Shown here one piece after another: positions 1-4,469 of a stretch of DNA of 20,504 nt. This DNA comes from a virus, in the IMG/VR virus record IMGVR_UViG_3300032144_000046, positions 1 to 20,504 of that record; one strand, given 5' to 3'. The translations under genes were made by a program, and so were the position numbers. The notes beneath the pieces were generated by a model that ran no database searches, was not told the origin of the DNA, and saw only the letters and a list, made by a program, of their open reading frames with translations. Each line of letters opens with the position of its first letter. The stretch's first letter is position 1.

Positions 1-1
1 G

Positions 2-88
2 GAAGAACGCTTCTCCATCTACGCCCAGAATGAGGCGGAAGTCCGGATGGGCTTCCGCGCCGAAGAGGACCTGTATCACGGAGTTTGA
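2..88 (+). CDS. 3' end of a gene of unknown function (partial)
   Basis: An open frame enters from the left edge and ends at TGA 86-88. The visible 28 residues end in EEDLYHGV and are acidic. No stop occurs in this frame, and the strand matches the small-gene cluster that follows. Nothing in the fragment identifies a family, and the body of the gene lies outside the window. Confidence 0.55.
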   Translation, partial: EERFSIYAQNEAEVRMGFRAEEDLYHGV

Positions 89-227
89 GATTGGCCGCTA
101 GGGGCCATCCCGGGGACGCTTCCCAGGCGTCGGAAAAACCATCCCGGGTTAAGGGGACCCATGGGCGGACCGGCGAGACGCGCCCTAGGCACCGTGAGCC
201 GGCCGGAGGCCCCCGCCTAGCATCCTT

Positions 228-256
228 GCCCCGCCCGGCCCCCACCGGAGCGGGGC
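228..256 (+). terminator. Strong GC hairpin in the gap after the first partial gene
   Basis: Arms GCCCCGC (228-234) and GCGGGGC (250-256) pair perfectly, and an inner CCGG/CCGG pairing (235-238 with 245-248) extends the stem with one bulged A. There is no U-tract. It lies in the 217-bp gap (89-305), where I see no gene, and could terminate or attenuate the upstream transcript. Confidence 0.4.
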
Positions 257-269
257 TGAGGCGTCAGAA

Positions 270-289
270 GGGTCGGAATGGTCCGGCCC
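270..289 (+). promoter_or_regulatory. Leader hairpin before the 306 start
   Basis: GGGTCGGA (270-277) pairs with TCCGGCCC (282-289), with one T-G wobble and loop ATGG. It ends about 6 nt before the GGAGGG ribosome-binding site of the GTG start at 306. The layout (hairpin with an ATGG-containing loop, then RBS, then start) resembles the P1 and P2 leaders downstream, but I see no convincing matching promoter here. Confidence 0.35.
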
Positions 290-305
290 CCGATGGAGGG
301 ATATC

Positions 306-545
306 GTGGAAGGACTTACGCCCGGCGAGGTCGCAGCGATCCGGCAGGGGTTCCAGGATTACTATGAGTCCCTGGACATCCAGGCTCGCAAGCGGTTCCG
401 GGCAGAAGCCGCCCGGCGCTGGCCGGATGATCGCTGGAAGCGGGAGATGGCCCGCCGAATCGCGATGCGCCTCCAGCGCCGGGTGAGCATCCAGAACATC
501 CGCGATGTTCTCTTTTACATCATCATGGCAGGTTTGAGACGATGA
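306..545 (+). CDS. Small basic protein of unknown function
   Basis: A 79-residue protein starting at GTG 306, supported by the ribosome-binding site GGAGGG (295-300) 5 nt upstream. It is rich in Arg and predicted mostly helical, with WPDDRWKREMARRIAMRLQRR in the middle and a hydrophobic FYIIM near the C terminus. I do not recognise a family. Its TGA (543-545) overlaps the next ATG (542-544), so translation of the two is probably coupled. The larger overlapping frame that starts at 85 is judged a shadow because it lacks an RBS and reads as low-complexity Arg/Gly/Pro. It is the first gene of a four-gene block running to 1397. Confidence 0.7.
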   Translation: MEGLTPGEVAAIRQGFQDYYESLDIQARKRFRAEAARRWPDDRWKREMARRIAMRLQRRVSIQNIRDVLFYIIMAGLRR

Positions 546-823
546 CCCTGAAATCCGGCGATCGCGAGGGCATCCGGGCCCTACTGGAACAACTCCCCAC
601 GGAACGGGTTCAGAAGCATCTGGAACTCGCCCGCGGGGTCGTCAACGGCGGCCCGGAGCGGGACCGACTGAACGCCTTCCGGCAGCGGATGAACACGATG
701 CATGGCGTCATGTCCGCGCTGGTCGGGGAGGACTTCAAGGAGGTCACCCAGGAGTCCATCGAACGCCACGCGGCTGTCGTCGCCGAGGTCGCCGAGGAAA
801 TCATGAAGGGGAGGCGGAACTGA
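542..823 (+). CDS. Small helical protein of unknown function
   Basis: A 93-residue, charged, probably all-helical protein, soluble with no membrane segment. Heptad-like stretches such as AAVVAEVAEEIMKGRR at the C terminus suggest a possible coiled coil. The start ATG 542 overlaps the previous stop (ATGA), and its own stop overlaps the next start as TGATG (821-825). It therefore sits in a translationally coupled block of four. No family recognised, and nothing indicates an enzymatic role. Confidence 0.7.
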   Translation: MTLKSGDREGIRALLEQLPTERVQKHLELARGVVNGGPERDRLNAFRQRMNTMHGVMSALVGEDFKEVTQESIERHAAVVAEVAEEIMKGRRN

Positions 824-1197
824 TGCGCATCCTCGCCCTCGCCTCTGCGCTCGCCCTCGGCGCCTGCGGCAGCCTCGACTACCACCGCCAGGCCTGTATC
901 AACCTCCTGGGCCCAGGGATGACTTATGTCTACATGCCCGACCGGCCGCCCGGGAAGGAGGATGAGCCCGGCCCGCCCCGGCTCAATCCCGTGATCGAAG
1001 CCTGCGCCCAACGGAACTACGCCCAGGAGCGGAACGACCTCGCGGTGGGGGCCCTCGCCCTCGCGGGCGCCGCGATCGCCGGAGGCGCCGCCTACGGGCT
1101 CGCCCGGTCCGGGCCGTCCTACCGAAGCAGCTACCGTGCGGTGTCGGGGTCCCGCTACATCGGGGCGTCGCCCCGCGGCGGGTGGAGGCGTCGATGA
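823..1197 (+). CDS. Predicted lipoprotein with a second hydrophobic segment
   Basis: A 124-residue protein. Its N terminus (MRILALASALALGACGS) is a signal peptide of lipoprotein type with lipobox LGAC, so Cys15 would be acylated and the protein exported. A Pro-rich linker (residues 40-54) follows, then two Cys (25, 61) and an Ala/Gly-rich hydrophobic stretch at residues 73-94 that could be a glycine-zipper-like segment. The C terminus is basic (SPRGGWRRR). The length and small lipobox recall outer-membrane lipoproteins, including phage outer-membrane spanins. However, it is far from the holin/endolysin pair at the other end of the window and is not nested in another gene, so a spanin role is only a guess. 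Its start overlaps the upstream stop as TGATG. Confidence 0.7.
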   Translation: MRILALASALALGACGSLDYHRQACINLLGPGMTYVYMPDRPPGKEDEPGPPRLNPVIEACAQRNYAQERNDLAVGALALAGAAIAGGAAYGLARSGPSYRSSYRAVSGSRYIGASPRGGWRRR

Positions 1198-1397
1198 ACA
1201 CGGTCAAGGTCTTCCGGGTCCTCCCTTCCGGGACCCGCGGGCTGATCGGGACCGCCTACCTGGGCCAGGAGGGCTGGCGCTTCGTCCCGGCGATCTTCGG
1301 CCGGGAGCGGTCCCGCCGGGCCTGGCCCAACTGGGAAGCCTCGGTGCCCCGATGGGTCGGGTATCCCAGCGACAAGTTGGTGATCGAGAAAAGTTGA
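1194..1397 (+). CDS. Small protein of unknown function
   Basis: A 67-residue protein from ATG 1194, which overlaps the upstream TGA (ATGA). An in-frame GTG at 1182 would add four residues, but the ATGA coupling used throughout this cluster favours 1194. The sequence is Trp/Arg-rich in the middle (GWRFVPAIFGRERSRRAWPNWEASVPRW). No family recognised. Its TGA stop (1395-1397) lies inside the -35 box of promoter P1, so the promoter of the next gene is embedded in the end of this one. Confidence 0.65.
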   Translation: MNTVKVFRVLPSGTRGLIGTAYLGQEGWRFVPAIFGRERSRRAWPNWEASVPRWVGYPSDKLVIEKS

Positions 1398-1422
1398 CAC
1401 CTCAGTCGCTTTTGGGTAGACG
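1394..1422 (+). promoter_or_regulatory. Promoter P1 (TTGACA-N17-TAGACG)
   Basis: A perfect -35 hexamer TTGACA (1394-1399) is separated by 17 nt from TAGACG (1417-1422). The 13 bases TTTTGGGTAGACG (1410-1422) recur exactly in P2 (3680-3692), also at 17-nt spacing from a -35-like box. The -10 box is not consensus at its last two positions. TTGGG just before the -10 and CCCAA at 1434-1438 form an inverted repeat that could be an operator or a transcript hairpin. It would drive the gene at 1487. Confidence 0.65.
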
Positions 1423-1451
1423 AATGGGAAAGTCCCAACTAGAAGAGAAGG

Positions 1452-1473
1452 ACCGGAGCGATGGTGCTCCGGT
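1452..1473 (+). promoter_or_regulatory. P1 leader hairpin with ATG in the loop
   Basis: ACCGGAGC (1452-1459) and GCTCCGGT (1466-1473) form a perfect 8-bp stem with loop GATGGT. The 3' arm contains the first bases of the GGTGGAG ribosome-binding site of the next gene, so folding could limit initiation. The loop ATG (1461) is preceded at 8 nt by AAGGA and opens a 6-codon frame (MVLRWR) whose TGA overlaps ATG 1478. This looks like a possible leader peptide. Confidence 0.5.
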
Positions 1474-1486
1474 GGAGATGACCCCG

Positions 1487-2011
1487 ATGACTGAAACTGG
1501 CCTCTGCCCCTACTGCCTTGGTTCCTTCAAGATCGTCCGGGGCGTCCTCCCGCGCCACGGCTTCCGCGCCCACAACGTCCGCCACGGGACCTCGGGCGGC
1601 TTCCACACCGGGGCTTGCAACGGCGCCGGCCACCAGAAGATCGGGACCGAGGCCGGGAATACCAAGGCCCTCGACAACGCGACCTTCTACCAGGCGCGCG
1701 GCGAAGAACTCGCCGCCCTCCCCGCCTTCACCCGCGAGGAAGGGAAGGCCGCGACGATCCGCGCCGCCCAGGATACCCACCTGACCCGCCGCGCCAACGC
1801 CTGGGCGACCCCGGTCCCCCCGACCGCCGAGCAGCGCGCCGCCTACGCGACCCCGGAAGCCTTCGCCAACACTTCCGTCCGCGGCTGGTTCAGCGATGCG
1901 TCCTATGACCACCGGGCGAAGTCGATGACCCGCGAGCGCACTCAGCGCGCTGAGGCGATGATCACACACGCCGCCGCCCTCCGTGAGGCGGTCGCCCAAA
2001 ACCCGGCCTAG
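1487..2011 (+). CDS. Putative zinc-binding phage protein of unknown function
   Basis: A 174-residue protein from ATG 1487, with GGTGGAG 9 nt upstream. An alternative in-frame ATG at 1478 overlaps the stop of a 6-codon leader frame as ATGA. ATG 1424 is in frame too but lies 2 nt after the -10 box. The N-terminal 50 residues carry C7-x2-C10, His24/29/33/40, C44 and H49, in the arrangement CPYC...HG...TGAC...GH. This looks like a zinc ribbon or treble-clef-like knuckle, similar to uncharacterised proteins I recall from phages and plasmids of high-GC bacteria. Residues 60-174 are helical and Ala/Arg-rich with no catalytic motif visible. It is the only gene between promoter P1 and a strong hairpin (2019-2043), so it is probably a monocistron with its own regulation. 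Zinc binding is inferred from spacing only. Confidence 0.75.
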   Translation: MTETGLCPYCLGSFKIVRGVLPRHGFRAHNVRHGTSGGFHTGACNGAGHQKIGTEAGNTKALDNATFYQARGEELAALPAFTREEGKAATIRAAQDTHLTRRANAWATPVPPTAEQRAAYATPEAFANTSVRGWFSDASYDHRAKSMTRERTQRAEAMITHAAALREAVAQNPA

Positions 2012-2018
2012 CGCAATC

Positions 2019-2043
2019 GGGGGCGGGCCTCGGGCCCGCCTCC
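2019..2043 (+). terminator. Strong hairpin just after the zinc-binding gene
   Basis: GGGGGCGGGCC (2019-2029) pairs with GGCCCGCCTCC (2033-2043) around a TCG loop, 11 bp with one G-T wobble. It starts 7 nt after the stop at 2011 and has no T-tract. It could terminate the P1 transcript or partly attenuate read-through into 2062. Confidence 0.55.
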
Positions 2044-2061
2044 CTCCCGGAGGACCCGGCT

Positions 2062-2316
2062 ATGATCGTCACCACCAGCGGACCTTTCGGCGCCCTCTGC
2101 GGCCTCGCCGGGATTGACGCGGAACTCCACGGGGTCCGCGCCCGGCGCGTCCCGACCGGCCGCGAGGCGAGCAACTACATGGGCCACGGGGACCCCGGCC
2201 AGGTCATCTATTATCTGGACGGGAAGCGGTCCAGCCGGGCGAAGGCCCTCCTGCGCCTGGAAGCGCACATCGCCGAAGGCGAGCAAGTCGTCATCACCGG
2301 AGCCCCCGTGCTATGA
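2062..2316 (+). CDS. Small protein of unknown function
   Basis: An 84-residue protein from ATG 2062, with GGAGGAC 7 nt upstream. It is a mixed alpha/beta-looking sequence, with GHGDPGQVIYYLDGKRSSRAKALLRLEAHI in its middle and an ending in EQVVITGAPVL. No family recognised. It opens a second coupled block: its TGA overlaps the next ATG (ATGA at 2313-2316). The strong hairpin at 2019-2043 lies just upstream, so expression may depend on read-through. Confidence 0.65.
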   Translation: MIVTTSGPFGALCGLAGIDAELHGVRARRVPTGREASNYMGHGDPGQVIYYLDGKRSSRAKALLRLEAHIAEGEQVVITGAPVL

Positions 2317-2549
2317 AGACCAATTCCCGCGGCGCCGTCTACCAGGCGGTTGAAGACCTCTCCGCCGCCGTCAAGCCCGGCGGCTTCTTCTCCCACTGGC
2401 ACTCCGCCGGGGCGATCGCGAAGAAGGCTGGGGTGTCGGTATCGACGGCGCGGAAGCACCTGAAGAATATCAACCACTTCCGCGGCTACGCCATCCACCG
2501 CTTCCCCGGCGGAGCCCTCGGTTACAAGTATTACGGAGACGCCCGATGA
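2313..2549 (+). CDS. Winged-helix DNA-binding protein, possible regulator
   Basis: A 78-residue protein starting at ATG 2313 in an ATGA overlap. Residues 31-52 (SAGAIAKKAGVSVSTARKHL) are a clear helix-turn-helix: a short helix, the turn GVS, and a recognition helix STARKHLKNI. A basic, aromatic wing-like segment (residues 55-76, with GYKYYGD) follows. The size fits a single winged-helix domain as found in small phage regulators and replication accessory proteins. The neighbours are small phage genes of unknown role, so its target is not evident. The paired P1/P2 sites are the obvious candidate operators in this window, but nothing in the sequence links them to this protein. Confidence 0.65.
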   Translation: MKTNSRGAVYQAVEDLSAAVKPGGFFSHWHSAGAIAKKAGVSVSTARKHLKNINHFRGYAIHRFPGGALGYKYYGDAR

Positions 2550-2734
2550 GCCTCCCCGCCGAGTGGGACAACCCGACCTGGAAGGAGGGCTATGATGCCC
2601 GCCGGGTCGGCTGGGGCCTCCACAAGGGGGCCTCCCCCGCCTATGCTCGCGGCTGGACCTACCGCGAGCGACTTGAGAACCCGCCGCCGGGTCCGCGGCC
2701 CACCGTCTACGTCTTCAAGGAAGAACCGAAATGA
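2546..2734 (+). CDS. Small RMF-like protein
   Basis: A 62-residue protein in ATGA overlap with the previous gene. The pattern W-x2-GYDARRVG...SPAYARGWTYRER resembles the ribosome-modulation-factor-like fold common in phages and proteobacteria (W-x-EGY-x-A-x2-G...W-x-GW). That family is short, basic and often of unknown role in phages. The match is by eye and incomplete: the second Trp region is GWTYRER rather than the usual W-x2-GW. The C terminus is Pro-rich, then charged. Confidence 0.6.
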   Translation: MSLPAEWDNPTWKEGYDARRVGWGLHKGASPAYARGWTYRERLENPPPGPRPTVYVFKEEPK

Positions 2735-2922
2735 TCCACGTGCTCACCCTGATCGTCATGACCGCCTTCGGGCCCACCGTCACGCACGTCCACTTCCCGA
2801 CGCGGGAGGCCTGCGACAACGCGCTGATGCGCGTCAACGGGTCCCTCGCCCAAATCCCCGCGGACCGCCGGCCGGCCGGCTCCGCGACCTGCAGTGCCCA
2901 GCCCGAGGGGAGCCGGCCATGA
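2731..2922 (+). CDS. Small protein with hydrophobic N terminus
   Basis: A 63-residue protein from ATG 2731, which overlaps the previous stop (ATGA). The N terminus MIHVLTLIVMTAFGPTVTHVHFP reads as a short beta-strand or weak signal-like stretch. FPTREACDNAL follows, and there is a second Cys near the C terminus, so the two Cys could form a disulfide if exported. I recall similar short phage proteins (hydrophobic start, then F-x-[ST]-x-EAC) with no assigned function. It is the fourth in a row of genes joined by ATGA overlaps. Confidence 0.6.
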   Translation: MIHVLTLIVMTAFGPTVTHVHFPTREACDNALMRVNGSLAQIPADRRPAGSATCSAQPEGSRP

Positions 2923-3281
2923 CCTCCCGCCTCTACACCGTCAGCGGCAAGTGGCCGTTCCCCCTCGACATGCTCCGGCATGACCTCGCCGGGCCGGCGA
3001 CGGACACCGACCGGGACCTCATCACCCGGATGACCGGCGAAGCCTCTGACCCGGAACTCGGGATGAACACCGTCACGATTGCCCTACGCATGGAAGGGGG
3101 CGAGCCGGTTGGCTCCCGGCCGGGCGGCCGCTATGTGCCCAATGAAGCCCGCTGGAAGTCCTTCGGCTGGATCGTGTCCGGAGGCGGAGCGGAAGCGCGC
3201 CCGGGCGGCCGGGCAGGACCCGCTCCACGTCGCGCAGCTGACCGAGGCGGAAGCCCTCCGCCTCTGGACGGAACGCAATAG
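2919..3281 (+). CDS. Phage protein of unknown function; 3' end in doubt
   Basis: A 120-residue frame from ATG 2919 (ATGA overlap). Residues 1-86 look like a real protein: YTVSGKWPFPLDMLRHD, then a Ser/Glu-poor middle, ending YVPNEARWKSFGWIVS. This matches a pattern I recall in small phage proteins that normally end soon after the SFGW motif. Beyond codon 86 (about 3179) the frame turns into Gly/Arg/Pro-rich low complexity, while the +1 frame becomes the convincing coding frame (next entry). Either the genes overlap by more than 100 nt, or the true frame changes near 3177-3183 through a real +1 shift, a mutation or a sequence error. The N-terminal part is secure, the C-terminal part is not. 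Confidence 0.6.
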   Translation: MTSRLYTVSGKWPFPLDMLRHDLAGPATDTDRDLITRMTGEASDPELGMNTVTIALRMEGGEPVGSRPGGRYVPNEARWKSFGWIVSGGGAEARPGGRAGPAPRRAADRGGSPPPLDGTQ

Positions 3282-3468
3282 CCTGCTCGCCCGGGTCGCC
3301 CATCGTCTCCGGGCGCATGCCGCCCGGGTGGAACAGGACGAAGGCCAGGCGAAGCCGCCGAGCACCCTGGCGATGATCCAGCGGGACCTCGCCGAGGCGG
3401 AGAAGATGATTGAGCTGGTCCTGGAGCGGAAACTGGACCTCGGCTACATCCGCGATCGGGAGGCCTGA
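3133..3468 (+). CDS. Helical protein of unknown function; start uncertain
   Basis: The frame is convincing from about 3178 (PEAERKRARAAGQDPLHV...) to TGA 3466-3468. It is an Ala/Glu/Arg-rich, coiled-coil-like helical protein (ALRLWTERNSLLARVAHRL; MIQRDLAEAEKMIELVLERK). The possible starts ATG 3133 and ATG 3142 have poor ribosome-binding sites, and the stretch from there to 3178 does not look coding. No start codon exists right at 3178. It may therefore be the C-terminal part of the upstream protein after a +1 frame change. The end is followed 3 nt later by the ATG of the excisionase-like gene. The 5' boundary given is only the longest plausible ATG start. Confidence 0.5.
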   Translation: MCPMKPAGSPSAGSCPEAERKRARAAGQDPLHVAQLTEAEALRLWTERNSLLARVAHRLRAHAARVEQDEGQAKPPSTLAMIQRDLAEAEKMIELVLERKLDLGYIRDREA

Positions 3469-3471
3469 CCG

Positions 3472-3663
3472 ATGGCTTTGAAACGTCTCGCCTACTCCAT
3501 CAAGGAAACGACGCAGATGCTTGGAATCAGCCGGTCCGCGCTATACCGGCACATCAGCGCCGGGAAGGTCTCAATCCGACACGTTGGGGGGAGGACCCTC
3601 ATCACCGCCGCGGAGGTTGAACGCATACTGGCAACGCCCGCGGAGCCGGGGTGGCGAAAATAA
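3472..3663 (+). CDS. Excisionase-like helix-turn-helix protein
   Basis: A 63-residue protein from ATG 3472, with GGGAGG about 8 nt upstream. The sequence fits the HTH_17 / MerR-type excisionase domain: YSIKETTQMLGISRSALYRH as the helix-turn-helix (residues 8-27), SAGKVSIRHVGGRTLI as the wing, then the helix AAEVERIL. Such proteins act as excisionases with an integrase or as small transcription factors. No integrase is visible in the window, so the role is undetermined. The TAA stop (3661-3663) directly abuts the -35 box of promoter P2, so it could regulate that promoter, but this is conjecture. Confidence 0.8.
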   Translation: MALKRLAYSIKETTQMLGISRSALYRHISAGKVSIRHVGGRTLITAAEVERILATPAEPGWRK

Positions 3664-3692
3664 TTGGCTGGCGCATCGTTTTTGGGTAGACG
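3664..3692 (+). promoter_or_regulatory. Promoter P2 (TTGGCT-N17-TAGACG)
   Basis: TTGGCT (3664-3669) is followed after 17 nt by TAGACG (3687-3692). The 17 bases ending in TAGACG match P1 with one difference (TCG[C/T]TTTTGGGTAGACG). TTTGG (3681-3685) and CCAAA (3698-3702) form an inverted repeat around the -10 box. Downstream CCAACTAcAAG (3705-3715) matches CCAACTAgAAG in P1. The -35 begins at the base after the upstream stop codon. The conserved non-coding match makes a promoter or operator likely. Confidence 0.65.
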
Positions 3693-3723
3693 CGGCGCCA
3701 AATACCAACTACAAGTCTTCTTA

Positions 3724-3745
3724 CCGGCGGGGATGGACCCGCCGG
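3724..3745 (+). promoter_or_regulatory. P2 leader hairpin with ATG in the loop
   Basis: CCGGCGGG (3724-3731) and CCCGCCGG (3738-3745) form a perfect 8-bp stem with loop GATGGA, nearly the loop of the P1 hairpin (GATGGT). It starts 37 nt after the -10 box, against 35 nt in P1. The loop ATG (3733) opens an 18-codon frame including its stop (3733-3786) that overlaps the real start at 3764. AAGGA (3750-3754) is the ribosome-binding site of the gene. Confidence 0.5.
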
Positions 3746-3763
3746 GACGAAGGAACCGCCCCG

Positions 3764-3979
3764 ATGGCCCTGAAGATCGAATTTGACGAAGCCCCGTTCA
3801 TCCGGTCGCACATGACGACCCCCCGCGGCCGCGGGTCCTACGCCTTCAGCATCGAAGGCCAGGCGCCGATCTTCTCCCCCTCGGGGACCTACGCCGAGGC
3901 GAAGAAGTGGGCCAAGGCCCAGGTCCTCGCGATTGCCCCCGCCGACGCGATCAGCGCGACCGTTGAGGTGCTGCCGTGA
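3764..3979 (+). CDS. Small phage protein of unknown function
   Basis: A 71-residue protein from ATG 3764, with AAGGA 9 nt upstream. The motifs FIRSHMTTPRGRGSYAFS and SGTYAEAKKWAKAQ recall a family of small uncharacterised phage proteins with an SH-x4-PRGRGSWAF core followed by a helix T-Y-x-EAKK. It is compact, with beta strands then a helix, and no membrane segment. It is the first gene behind promoter P2 and its hairpin leader, and is likely cotranscribed with the next gene, whose GTG overlaps its stop (GTGA). An upstream in-frame extension exists but would cross the promoter. Confidence 0.75.
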   Translation: MALKIEFDEAPFIRSHMTTPRGRGSYAFSIEGQAPIFSPSGTYAEAKKWAKAQVLAIAPADAISATVEVLP

Positions 3980-4149
3980 GCCGGAACGCCCCCAAGGAAG
4001 CCCTCCTGATCCTCTCCAGCGACCAGGAGGCGTCCATCGCCACCGAGTTCGGCGACGGGACGCAGTTCAAGGCCGGCGACACCGTCCTCCACGACCACAA
4101 CCGCGGGACCTTCCGCCGGGTCCCGGGGACCGACCTCCCGAAGGCCTGA
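3976..4149 (+). CDS. Very small protein of unknown function
   Basis: A 57-residue protein starting at GTG 3976, which overlaps the upstream TGA (GTGA). The ribosome-binding site GAGGTG lies 5 nt upstream, and the stop is TGA 4147-4149. The sequence reads MSRNAPKEALLILSSDQEAS, then IATEFGDGTQFKAGDTVLHD and a basic end NRGTFRRVPGTDLPKA. The middle looks like a small beta-barrel (hydrophobic/Gly alternation, GDTVLHD). No family recognised. It is the last plus-strand gene before the convergent terminator region. Confidence 0.6.
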   Translation: MSRNAPKEALLILSSDQEASIATEFGDGTQFKAGDTVLHDHNRGTFRRVPGTDLPKA

Positions 4150-4167
4150 AGCCCTCCAGAAGCGCAC

Positions 4168-4202
4168 AGGCCCGGCACAGCCCGGGCGATCGGGCCGGGC
4201 CT
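4168..4202 (+). terminator. Hairpin terminator after the plus-strand genes
   Basis: AGGCCCGGC (4168-4176) pairs perfectly with GCCGGGCCT (4194-4202). It begins 19 nt after the last plus-strand stop. There is no T-tract, so it may need Rho or act only as a 3' stabilising fold. It is symmetrical and can form in transcripts of either strand. Confidence 0.5.
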
Positions 4203-4365
4203 CGGGAACGGGGACCCGGCCTAACTGTGTAGACGGGCAGCAGAGTCTCGAAAATTAGACGCCCGGCGATCGCCGCGGCCGCGCCGGGGGAGCCGGCGCC
4301 CGGGTTCCGGATATCCGCGGAGCCGGGCGAGGCCGGGCCTGTGCCCTGCCTGTGCGTTAATGGAC

Positions 4366-4394
4366 GGAGGGGCGGACCTCGCGCCCGCCCCTCC
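4366..4394 (-). terminator. Hairpin terminator after the minus-strand lysis genes
   Basis: GGAGGGGCGG (4366-4375) and CCGCCCCTCC (4385-4394) form a perfect 10-bp stem with a 9-nt loop. It lies 76 nt past the stop of the minus-strand muramidase gene. There is no clear T-tract. It is a likely 3' end for the long tail/lysis transcript. Confidence 0.5.
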
Positions 4395-4469
4395 CCCGGG
4401 GATCGCCGCCCAGGGGTCCTCCGGCCAGAGGTCCCGCGGACTTGACCAGGGACGGCTCCCCGAGTCCGC

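Larger units (their letters stand above)
4150..4469. other. Convergent intergenic region, hairpin-rich, no gene
   Basis: These 320 bp lie between the 3' ends of the plus- and minus-strand gene sets. I see no coding frame with a ribosome-binding site. Besides the two hairpins listed separately, CCCGGCG/CGCCGGG (4262-4268 with 4282-4288), the palindrome GGCGATCGCC (4265-4274) and CGGATATCCG near 4309-4318 can fold. TAGACG occurs at 4230-4235 without a -35 partner, and TAGACG recurs at 4256-4261. It is best read as a bidirectional termination zone, and a small RNA cannot be excluded. Confidence 0.5.

Noticed and set aside
85-486. 133-residue plus-strand open frame
   Set aside because: Low complexity, overlaps the better-supported gene at 306-545 which has an RBS and ATGA coupling.
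1136-1486. Upstream extension of the zinc-binding gene
   Set aside because: The extension overlaps the 1194-1397 gene and the P1 promoter; the start at 1424 would lie 2 nt after the -10 box.
4230-4235. TAGACG as a fourth promoter copy
   Set aside because: No -35-like box at 16-18 nt upstream (AACGGG at 17 nt) and no gene follows on the plus strand.
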